From Ophthalmolycus amberensis (taxonomy: Eukaryota > Chordata > Actinopteri > Perciformes > Zoarcidae), in assembly GCA_024529925.1 (NCBI GenBank), contig JAFEUB010000908.1, forward strand, positions 992,001-1,056,000: 64,000 bases of DNA. The letters run 5' to 3'. The notes beneath the pieces are model-generated. The model did not search any database and was not told where the DNA came from. It saw only the letters and a program-made list of their open reading frames with translations. The translations under genes and the position numbers were made by a program. This document shows positions 38,001 to 50,000 of the stretch, in pieces (within the stretch, counting starts at the first letter, position 1; every line of letters starts with the position of its first letter).

Positions 38001-41000
38001 GTCCGCCTCCTGGATTCTTCAAGCCCAGCCGTTTCCACCCACAGAGGAATAATATCCGGACCGAGTGGTACAGCGAACTGCAGCCCTCCCAGTGTGGTAA
38101 GAGTGTTATTTTATCCACCTTTAATCACTCGATCATAGGTATATTCAGGACCACATTTTCGGCGACGGTTCAATCAAAATATCAGACCTAATTTCTATTG
38201 TTTGTTTGTTTTTTTGTTTGCAGAGAGCAGCGGACCCCCCACTCCGCATTACAACAGCTCTGTTCTGGGGGATTTGCTGCCCAGGGCTCACCTCCAGTTT
38301 CTTTTCGCTGTCAGCTCCCAGTGCTCATCTTTTGCTGATGGAGTGGCTTTGCTCAAAGTCTGGCTTCGGCAAAGAGAGCTTGACCAGGTAGGAGGCTTGA
38401 GAGGGTTATTTTGCTTCCAGAGCTTACTTCCTTCTTTTACTCGTCTTCTGACACTGTTTATCTCACCTCACCACTGTATTGCTCTCTCAATGTGTTATAG
38501 GGCACTGGTTGCTTTAATGGCTTCCTGGCTTCGATGTTGTTGGCTTATCTGCTGACCACTCACAGAATCAGTAACTCTATGACAGCCTATCAGCTGCTTC
38601 GGAACAGCTTGAACTTCCTGGGTAAGAACATTTAAAATCAGCTAAACCACAGTATTGTTTTTTTAAATAATAGTAATGTGTAGCACAATTTGGTAAATGG
38701 AAGATGACCTTACAGAAATTAGTTTATCACTTTTTTGAATATTTTGCAACTTACCCACCTCTCATTCAAACCCTCAGCATCTGCAGACCTGACAGTGAAT
38801 GGAATAAGCTTAGCCAGAGATCCTGACTCTACAGCTGTGAGTGGTCTACATCTGTGCAACAAGTGTATTCACTCTTTAGTTTACCTCCGAAATGAATCAT
38901 TATTGTTCCCTTTCTTTTCTTTTCCCTGCAGCCATCTCTTCCAGAGTTCCACGATGCTTTCCAGGTCGTGTTCGTTGACCCGTCAGGACATCTCAACATG
39001 TGTGCTGACATGACGGCTTGTACCTACAAACAGGTAAATACTGTGAAAGTGTTGCGATGTGAGTGCAAACTAGATTATTTTGACACTGGTGAGATTAAGC
39101 AGCAGGTTTTGATCCTTTTCATTGCATTGGTTCTCAGCTGCAGCATGAGGCGTCTGTATCGATGCAGTTCTGGGACAACCCTACGGTGGACGGCTTCCAC
39201 TGCCTCCTCATGACACCCAAACCCATGATCAGGACAAGCGACCACGTGTTCCAGTAAGGCTCTGTTTATCAGCTAATGCAACAAAACAACATGTTATCCA
39301 GTCCTTGTGTTGTGTACTACATTATCAGCTTAGTCTTACACCTCCTCTTCAACACACATCATTTTCCACTTAGCATGACACGTGTTCACGTCACCTTTAC
39401 AGATTCCAGCTAAAGATAGTTTATACACCTTCTCAAATGTCAGGTAATAAATAGGGTACTGGAAAGAAAAAAACATCCTACTGCTAGTGTAACATCACAA
39501 TAGTTAGTTTTCCTTTCAGAACAGATCTCCTTCACTCTGTCTTTGACTTCCCATTCTCATCCTGCTTTTCATCCTCTACTCAGGTTGTGTGAGCTGGTGA
39601 AGCTTCAGTCCAGCTGTAAGAAAATGAATCTCCTCAGTGAGCTGATGGACCACAGTGGAGATTACGTCCACACTGCACTCCCTTTTATTTTGTCCCTGCT
39701 TCAGCGTGGACTGGGCCAAAGGATCCACCTCCTCACCCACTCCCTCTCGCCTGACCCTGAGGTAGGAAAGATGTACACTCAGTAGGGGTGTAACGGTTCA
39801 CAAAATTCACGGTTCGGTTCGGTACGATACAGTGGAGCCACGGTTCGGTACGTTTCGGTACAGTAGAAAACTATAAATGCCAGAGAAATGTACTTGATTT
39901 TAAAATATATTTATTCATTACAACTAACATCATGAAGTTGATTTTGACATTCTTTGACTTTGAACAATGATGGAACTATACCTGAGTGACCCATCTTCTG
40001 GGGTGTCTTCTTAGCAACACATAAGCATAAAAAACAAAAAACTGCTCCTTAATGTTATGTAGTATTGTTACTTACATCTTGCAAAAGAGATTTTTTATTT
40101 TTTTATCAAACGTATTCGGTTCGTCATGCGTACCGAACCGTGAGCCTCGTACCGAACGGTTCAATACGAATACGCGTACCGTTACACCCCTAACACTCAG
40201 AGGTTACAGTCATCCACGTCTGGCGTGCTCCACTAGCAGAACGTAAACACAGACTTTTGAGTGCTTCATTTCATGATTCTGCTAAGCTACCGTTAACAAA
40301 CCTGGCGTAATACTGCTACTATAACAGTATGTTTTTGACTCAAACCACTTTGAACGCGTCTTACAACACACGTACGTATGATTAACAATCTTAAGATCAC
40401 TGTTTTCGTTGAACTCTCTTCATTTTTGTTTCATCACAGTGGTCTGTGGAGAGTGAAGCCCCAAAACACAAAGCTCAACCTCCTCTCTCCTTCGGTTTGC
40501 TCCTAAGTCCGGAGCTGGCGGCCTCTGTCCTGGAAAGAGGCCCCGCTGCAAACAGCCCCACGGTAACCTCACCGCTCTCTCCTTCCTGTGCATGTGTGTC
40601 GGGTTTTATTTTTTTTATCGGGATTGAAGATACTATGGTCATTTTACCTAACTCAACAAAGAAGGAACACATCTGTACTTACTACTTGCCATACAGTGTA
40701 TTTGATTGGTGAAGACCTTAAATGTAAATATTCACGTACGCTTCATCTAATATGATTGTAAACATTTTTAAGAATGTAATACTATTATGCAGCAGTTATG
40801 TAATTAATACACACTTATATTTTTGATATGGCAGGCATTTGCAGCTGTTCTTGTCACTTGCAAGAGAGACAAACCTGTCACATGACCATATAGAATTTGT
40901 TTTGTTGACTTTATCATTTATGTTACCATGCTTGTGTCGGGATTCAATAATAACGGCGGTGTTCTTCTGCAAGGCGGCTGAGTTTCGTCAGCTGTGGGGT

Positions 41001-44000
41001 TCTCGCTCCGAGCTGCGTCGCTTCCAGGACGGCTCCATCACCGAGGCGGTGCTGTGGGACGGACAGAGCATGTGCCAAAAGAGACTGGTCCCCAGACAGA
41101 TCATAACACACCTGCTACAGCTGTATGTATTTTATCTCGGCATACTGAGACAGCTTTCACATTAATATTGTTAACAATACAGTGTTGGTTTGGTCACTGA
41201 GTTTCTAGCTATATTAATACAAATATTTAGTATGCTGTCATGATAACAAATGAACAAACCAGAGATGTTTCTTCTTCATTGTTTTATCCCTCCAGAGATT
41301 TATCCTGATTTGTAGACTATTGTATAGATATCTAATCTAAGTATAGGGTAATAGCTGTGTTGAGGTAAAGGTTACACTCTTGCCTCCACTAGATAGTGGC
41401 AATATGTTTACTCGGATATTACAAACATAATTTTACGATTGGCTCACTGTCCACTGTTTTAATCCAGCCGTCAAGTCAAGTGAGGTGTTGAGGCAAAGCA
41501 CTGTTTAAATGTTGGGAACTACATTAAGGTATAGTTAACGTTAAGCATTTGACTGCAGCTCAGCTTTCTAACTTGTTGTTGACTGAAATTGAAAAGCATT
41601 ATTCACATCAGCATATGCAACACATCAACAGTGGAAGAGTAGCTCCCATCTTCCCCATCCTCTTATCTTAACATCCAATCAAGATGTCTACTTAACGTGC
41701 ACGGCCTCTTGCCCCCCCTCAGTAACCTTTTTCTATTATTGGCATGGGAAGTTGGAGTAAACCTCCATGTGCTGTCATGGAAGTTATGCATTTCTGTTTA
41801 CAAAGATCATCATGTCAACATGCTCTGGGCTCAGTCTAGTACGCATTGTTGCAAATGATTGTCCGGCCTCTGACAATAGAGACGGCAGCGATACCCCAGG
41901 TACACACAAATAGTGCCTCGCCAGAGTGGCCAATTTGGGGAATCTCGGTCCGTTCAACCTCCACCATTCTAGAGGGTTTATGTCCAGTGACGGAGCAATG
42001 TCTCTCAAGTAGTAATCTACCTGAGCTTCAGAGTCTGTGGCATACGAGGAACTGTAGTTGTCTCCTAGGAGCAACATCATGGTGTTTTTGGTGTCACTTC
42101 TCAGTTGCGAGGGCATTGCCACCGGGCTAATTTCAGGTGTGACCAGGATCTCCTGCTGTTCCTCCTTTGGGCCCACAGTCGTAGTTATCACGTCTAATTT
42201 TGAAACCAGTTCGTGCAGTTTAACCTTTGCAGCCAGTCTCCCTGTTGGCGTCAGGAAACTGAGGTGTTTGTGACGAGGGTCCAGCATAGAGGCAATCAGA
42301 GCTGGTTTGGAGGCTAGGTCGTTAGAGTCAACCTGCAAACAGTAAAATGAAATTGATAGTTATGTTTAAAAAAAAAAAAAAAGAAAGGATGTTCATATTA
42401 TTCAGCATCAATCTGTTCAACCAAATTGATATATTTATGCCTACCTCCATGTGATTTCTAAGTGAATCCTGAACCTTCAGCTTGAACTCAGAGACTTGTT
42501 CAACATCATTCTCTTTTGGCACAAGGTGCGTCTGAATGAGGCTGAATGTGATTGGGTAAATGTTTGAAATGGACACTTCTGTTTCTGCGGATATGATTGT
42601 TGTTGCCCATTTCAGCGTCGCCAGCACGGGTGTAAAATTCTCAATTATTTGCCAGCAATCATCTTCGATCTCGAGGGTTTGGGCTTCCTGTCTGTTAGTG
42701 ATCGTGCGATCAGAGAGCACAGCTTTAATTGCCCACCGTTGCTCCAGTAGCCGTTCAAACATATCGCAGATGGTGTCCCACCTAGCTTTCCACGACTGGA
42801 TAAGCTTGTGCTGTGGCAGGCACATCTGCACTTGCTTCAGCTCCAAGGCATCACTCGCCAGCAGACAGTGGTTGAAGTGCTTGACTAGTTTCCCCGCGGC
42901 AACGATGATGCGGACTAGATCCTCACTCAGCCCGTCACTGACTGCTAGCTGCAGTGTAGTGGCAAAGCAAGTGGCATAGTCCCAGGTGACGCGGACAAAC
43001 GCGTGGGGTGCAGAGACGCCCCGTGTGCCGTTATGAATACATGCAGTCACTTTCCCAGCAATACCCCAGGTCTGCACCGTGCTAAGAAGCCTCTCTGTGA
43101 CACTGTCTGTAGTAGTGTGGCTGTCTGACGGCAGCTTGTGTGTCTGCAGCACAGCAGACCTCCCCTGCCAGTCCTCTGTTATGAACGAACAGAAGACTGT
43201 GATGTACCTCTGAAATGGGAGGGCCGTCCACAAATCGGCAGTGAGCGCCAATTTCTCCACTTTCCCCAGCTGCACTACAAGCTCCTCCACTTTCTCATGG
43301 AAGTGGCCTTCAATAAGGCGTGTGATATCAGCAGCAGATGGGATTTTATAATGATGCACAGTGTATGCAAGTAGCTCACGAAAACCATCCCCACTGACCA
43401 CGTTGATGGGAAGCATGTCCTTCTCTATCATTCTGGAGATGAGTTCAGTCACCTCTGCATGTGTTGCCACTGACCCGCCGTCATTGGGCATAGTGTCGGG
43501 GTGCTTGTTTTTGATGTGGTACATCATGCTGGTGGTGCTGCTCCTGTATTTCAGTTTGGTGTCGCACATGGTGCAGTGCACCTCCTCGTCCACTTTGATG
43601 AAAATGTCCCACACAGAGCTCCTCTTCAGGCGCTTCCTCTCCCCGTAGTCCCGCTCGGAGAGGTTGGTGGTCGTGTTCATGTTGGGTGACATGATGGCGA
43701 CCTGCATGATGTCCGAATTAGCGGCGCTCTCTTCCTCAATGCACTGCACGGTGCAAATCACCGGCTTCTCGTCTTCGTCTGACGGCGCCGTGGACGGGTG
43801 GTGCCTGCTCATGTGGTTCATCATAGAGCTGGTGGCTCCACCGCAGTACTTCAATGTGGCGTCACATTTCATGCAGCGGACAAAGTTCCCCACTTGTTCA
43901 AAACAGTCCCACACAGAGCTCCGTCTCCTGCCCGTACGCTTCATTGTTTTTGTCGTGCAGTTAGCAAGCTAGCTAATGTTAGCGCCAACTGTCGTCTCAA

Positions 44001-47000
44001 AAAAAGCTCTTTCGGTTAATAAAAAGGCGATTTCACCTCGGTATATGCAATATCTGAAAATGCAATGAGGTGAGTGTAAGTGTGAACTTATTGAAGCCTC
44101 GTTTTTGTAAAGAAACTAATGTATTTATTATCCACCAGGCATGCAGATATCCCTGAATCCTGTATGCGGTATGTGGGGTCGATGGTGGATGACGTCATCA
44201 AAACGGGACGTGAGGTAAATGGCAAATTGTTGCGATCAAATCTGGATTTATTCTTAATGTCAAATTCAAAATAAAGTCGATGGGATTAATTGAAAATAAA
44301 TAACGTTTTTTACGTGTTATGTTGTGAATATTCTTTTGTGAAATATTATAATATTATGTTTGTTTGTTTTTTGTTCCTATTGGAATTTAATTAATGGTAT
44401 TTTTCATTTATATTCTGTGCTTTATGGCCTGGAATGTTGTAATGTTTTTATTATTATTACTTGTTGTTGAATCAAAATTGTTGCTGTTTAATAATTAAAA
44501 AAATATAGTCTATATATAATCTATATTAATGTGTAACTACAGCGTATGTTTGATGTCTATTGTGCTGTTCAGGTGCCCAGTACTGGAGAGGAGGGGAGTT
44601 TACTGGTGGTTCAGTCCTATGATGACCTGAGTAGAAAACTGTGGAGGCTGGAAGGTCTGCCTCTCTCCATCACAGCAGTGCAAGGAGCCCACCCTGCACT
44701 TAGATACACACAGGTAAGGCCTCTTGCTCTTAACAGGTAACTGCTCTCATTATTGCACTGATTAGTAGCAGTGTCAGTAAAATATAACAACAATTGCATT
44801 ATTTAAAACATCACTACACTGTGTTGTGTGCTTTGGTTGTTTTTCTTTATGGCAGTTCTAACATTTCATCTGTACCTTGCAGGTCTTTCCCCCTGTGCCA
44901 CTGAAGGTGGACTATTCCTTCTTTGACAGAGAAAAGGCTTCCCGGTCATTGGTGCCACAGGAAGGCAAACCCTGCCCTGCTTATGTCACCCCTATCACAG
45001 GTAACAGTGACACTAACCACCAGCAACTTGTTAAGAAGTGTTTAACGCTTGTTTAATTTCTGCACTGTCCGCCATAGAAAATGTTTTATGAATTTACACT
45101 ATTTCTGAAGCACAACTTCCCTTGTTTTCTGCAATGTACCTGGTGATTTTACGATTGCTAAATGACTGAGTTACAACCCATGTATTCAAAGCAGGAACAC
45201 TACAGCCACCTAACCACAGAGATTAAACTATACAAAACCATTTATTGAAACTCATATCACTGGTGACCCTGCTCTTGCAGTGATTTGTCACATGGAAGGG
45301 AGTGGAAAGTGGCCTCACGATCGCTTTGCCATCCGCCACATCCGAGCTGCCTTCCACATCCGCCTGGGAGAGTTACTGAAGAAGCATCATAATTATACAT
45401 GCAGGCCCTGCCCTGCTCACCTAGATGTCTGGAAGGTATATTCTTGAGTTAGTTTACAAGTCGCACACTTGTTTGTGTTCTTGACTGTTTTTTGTTGTTG
45501 TGTTTTTTTTTTTCTTTCTAAGTATCGTTGTATGTTGAGGCAAATTGTTGGTATGGTGGTTTTTTTTTTAAAATCAGTTTTCAGTATTCTTTTTTACACT
45601 GTTTTAATTCCATTTTTTTATGCATCCAGGATGGCTTGGTGTTCCGCATCCAGGTGGCCTACCATCGTGAGCCTCAGGTGCTGAGGGAGAGTGTGAATGC
45701 AGAGGGGCTGCTGGTTGTAAGGGACAACGAGGAGGCTCAAGCTCTAGAGATGGCCACCATGCATAAGCCTCTACTTACCAGCACATTGCATGGGTAAAAT
45801 TACAGTAACACAAATATCTGTTGGTTTGTGTGGGAAAGCAGGGTTCCCTCTTTTCAACCCTATATGTTGCTGTTATAAAAGTTATAGACAGTCATTTTTG
45901 GTTATATGTTCCTACTTTCTCTAACCTCTGTCCTTCCTTTCTGTCACCATGTTTTTGTCTCTTTCCTGTTCCTTCATTATTTTGCTTGCCCTGCATTCAC
46001 CATTTCCTCATCTCATACATGTCATCCTGTTGTTGATAGGCTCCAGCAGCAGCACCAATGTTTCGGGGGAGTGTGTCGCCTGGCCAAACGCTGGCTGGGG
46101 TCTCAGCTCTTCAGCGAAGACATCACAGAGGACACAGCAGACTTGCTGGTGGCGTCGCTTTTCCTGCAGCCTGCACCCTTTACTCCTCCGGGGTAACTAC
46201 CGCCCATCTCATCAGACTCATTTGTGGATGGAATTGTCTGTATCTTCCCTTTTGTATGTTCAATAGGTCATGTGAATTCATTTCGGTCTTCCTCAGTTCT
46301 CCTCAGGTCGGCTTGCTTCGTTTCCTTCATCTGCTCTCCTCCTTTGACTGGAGGAACAACCCGCTGGTTGTCAACCTCAACAACCAGCTTGCAGGCAAGC
46401 ACACTCTCACACACCCCCTTTCCCTCTGTGTCACACAAACACCCCCCCCCCACCTCATTTTATACACATATCCTGCTCGTATGCTTCACTGTTTCAACAC
46501 CAAGTTTGATTGTTGTTCACCTCTCTGTCACGTGCAGCCACCGACTACACAGAGATCAAGAATGACTTCATGGCTTCCAGGGAGTCTCTGCCTGTCCTGT
46601 TTGTAGCTACGCCTAAAGACAAAAACCAATCCCTGTGGACCAAGCGAGCACCTAGTGTACAGGTCAGCTGACACAAATACAAGTACCGTACACAACTCGC
46701 ACAACTACACGTTTAATAGAATAGCAATCAATGCTGAATTTGAAGATGATTGAATAGTACAATTGGTCAGTAACAAGAACACAGGACAAAATGGAATACT
46801 TAAGCCTAGATCACAAGCTTATAGGTTACTTTTATTTTGTTGATGATTTGTGAGAATCACAAACAGCGGTGTAGAAAAGAGTTGCATGTCCTCGGCAGAG
46901 AACAGTCACATAGTTTCCCAATTCTGGAGCCTTTCCTTAGTGCACACTGGTCTCCTGGATCACACTGAAAATATAGAACGCCAACCAAATTAATACTGAA

Positions 47001-50000
47001 GTAAGGTATTGACTCATGAAAATATGTAAACATATTTCTCTAAAGAGATTCACTAGATTGATGTTATTAATTGAGAGGATTCCAAATAGAGTTGTTGCAT
47101 TACGTACCACAGGCAGAAAGCCATGTTTTTTTCTTCGAGCTGGAAATTGATTGTTCTGAAGTCTTTCCAAAACTCCATGCAAATCATCGATCTGGAATGG
47201 AAAATTTAGAATATTAGAATACAGTCCGAATTTGAAATAATAAACAACATTCTGAAAAATTTCCACGACCAGTACTTGTTTATTGGGAGACCATTAGGTG
47301 TAGCTCACCAGTTGCTTTTCATTGCTGTCCTCTGTCGTAGTGAAATAAGTTGAGTATGTAGTTTTGTATTCCTCTGTCTGGATGTGACCGTGGCTGTAAA
47401 AGAGTCCAGTGGCACACAGTAGTGTACAGAAAAGGTAAACGGGCCAGCTTCCCATGGTGCGTAGCTGACCCAGATAAGCTTCCTGTGCTGTCCCAGCTCA
47501 CTCCCCCTACAAGCCCGACATTAACACAGAGCGTCTCCCAGCATCCTCCTTTATAACGGTGGCGGAGAACAGGAACCGTGTGCTCTGTGACGTCCTGACA
47601 GCGACGTCATCGTTGCCTAATCACAACGTTCAGGATGATTTTACCTTATCTGGTTGCTCGGGTTGCATATATACGTCTCTTCTTGAATGCTCATACCCAC
47701 CCTCACGGACTATCAAAACCTAAAAGTTGTTTCACCACAAAAAGCTGAGTTGAGTGGCTGATCCTGGCTCAGTGTGGGGTTCGTAGTTGTCTCAATACCT
47801 CTGAATGACCACTAGGGAGCACATTGTGATTGAGTGAATCTCTTAACTCTCTAAACCAGGGGTGTCAAACTCATCTTCACTCTGGGCCACATCAGCGTCA
47901 CGGTCGCCCTCAAAGGGCCGGTTGTAAATGTAAGACATTGTAAATGTAACTACTCATATTGGTACATATTGTTAAATAACTGTCTGCATTTGATTATTGT
48001 TTATTCAAGTGTACAAATATTGTACATGCAGTTATATAAATGTAAAATTATATTTCAGCACATTTCTGTTATTATAACTTAAATCCTTTTAATTTAGGGT
48101 TAAGAAACCCACATTACTCTTATCAAACTTTTAAAGAAAATATCAAAGACAAGTTATTATAATAACTTTGTTCAATGCTTAAAATCCTTTCAAGGGTGCG
48201 TTTGCACAATCCCACGTGACGTATTCCATGTGTTGTAAAGCCACGTTTAAAGTAGTCTTCAATGTACTCACAATACATTTCAAGTGTACAGTAACCAGCC
48301 AAAGAGCTGCTTCTGTGACTGTTGTGTTTAAGTATCTTATAATTTTGACTTTCTATCTCATAATTTCGACTGGGAATCTTTATTATCAAGTCTAACTCTT
48401 TTTTTTTTTTTTTTTTTTTTGCTGGCGGATTCGCCGGCCACATAAAATGTCGTGGCGCCCCCGCGGGCCTTGAGTTTGACACCCCTGCTCTAAACACACA
48501 CAATGCTTTAAATCAACAAAACACCTACATGATCCCAAATAAAACACAGATTAATTACAGTGTGTGTGTGTGTTTGTGGTTGCCAGTATTCAGTTTAGCC
48601 CAGAACACACATTCATTTACTTCTTTGATCCATAATTACCGACGCGTGACCTCCTACTACCTGTGCATTGTTCCAGCTGTAAATGTAATTGACCCTGTTG
48701 CACTAATGCAAAAACATCAGACGAGCTGAAACAAATACAGTAGGCGGCTCATTGTAATACAACAATTAGTGGATATTGCAATATATATATATATATATAT
48801 ACACACATGTTGTTGATGTCTTTTTGTGTCTACAATTGTTGGTCATATTTAATGTGTTCTGGGAAATTGGTAATTTGAAATTTTAGTGCTAATTGATCGA
48901 TTTGTACAACTACAATGGGGGTCTATATATTACATTATATGACATGTCTGAATATATTTTCAGATGAAACGCAATGTCCAAAGCTACTGTGTTTAACCAT
49001 CAAATGTTCTATTCTGGTTGTGTGTCTTCAGATGCTGCAGCGTGTGGTGATGGTGGCTGCAGAGAGCCTTAAGTTACTGGAACAGCAGCTGATGGACAGA
49101 GAGCAGATACAAGATGTCAGGGTCAGTGAAAAGCACTTGAAAACTCTCGTTTGCTATCGTCTTCATAAATGGTCCACTGTCTGAATGAATTGTGATTTAA
49201 TACTTCAGCCTTGTGGCGCGTTGTCTGTGTGTCGTGCAGGTGGTCATGCGTCCTCCTCTGGATGCCTACGATGTGTTGATTCACCTGAACCCAAAGCAGG
49301 TTCCCTTGCGCCCTCAGGCAGTGGACCCGCCCACTGTCACCTTCAGCAGGGGCCTCATGGCTGGCAGTGTGGCCCAGTCTGGAGGGGCCCTGCCTGTCAT
49401 CGACTACAACCCCGTGTCCCTCTACCTGGCAGAGCTCAGAGTGAGTGTGTCGGGCATAAACTTCAGGTTAAAAGGCAGGCGTGGTGTTAATAATGTCGTG
49501 TTGACACAGGATGTGAGGAAAGCTGTGCAGCAGGATTTGCGCATGCAAGTTGCAGCTTGGCGGCTCTGTTCCGAAGTATATTCTGTCTCATGTCCAGCAG
49601 CTTCCTGAGAATACATCATTCAGGGAAGAAACATTTCCAGACTGGACTTGCATCGTCCACAAAGCAGGTTTTTGCTAGAATGAATTCAAGGGAATAGGTT
49701 TGAATATGCACTGTAGGGACACGTCCTCACCATTATTTTGGGAGGACGGAATGGTCCCTGCCAATATTTGAGTGAAGTCGTTGACATAATCCAACGAGAG
49801 AAGAACAGCGGAACAAACATGATATGGTGACAAACTATTCATGTGCACAGTATGAGAAGATGTCATTGGAAACTACTGAAGCTCTGTTGTGCCATTCTTC
49901 AGTGTTATTTGATGTTTTCTTGAATATTTATAACTGATGATGATGATTTCCTCAGCTGCAGTGCGCTCCACAGCTGACCACAAGTGTCTGTAGCATAAAG

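Noticed and set aside
43664..44019. Plus-strand ORFs of 70-100 codons opposite the BED-finger gene
   Set aside because: They are shadows of the minus-strand coding exon; the minus frame carries the recognisable domains.
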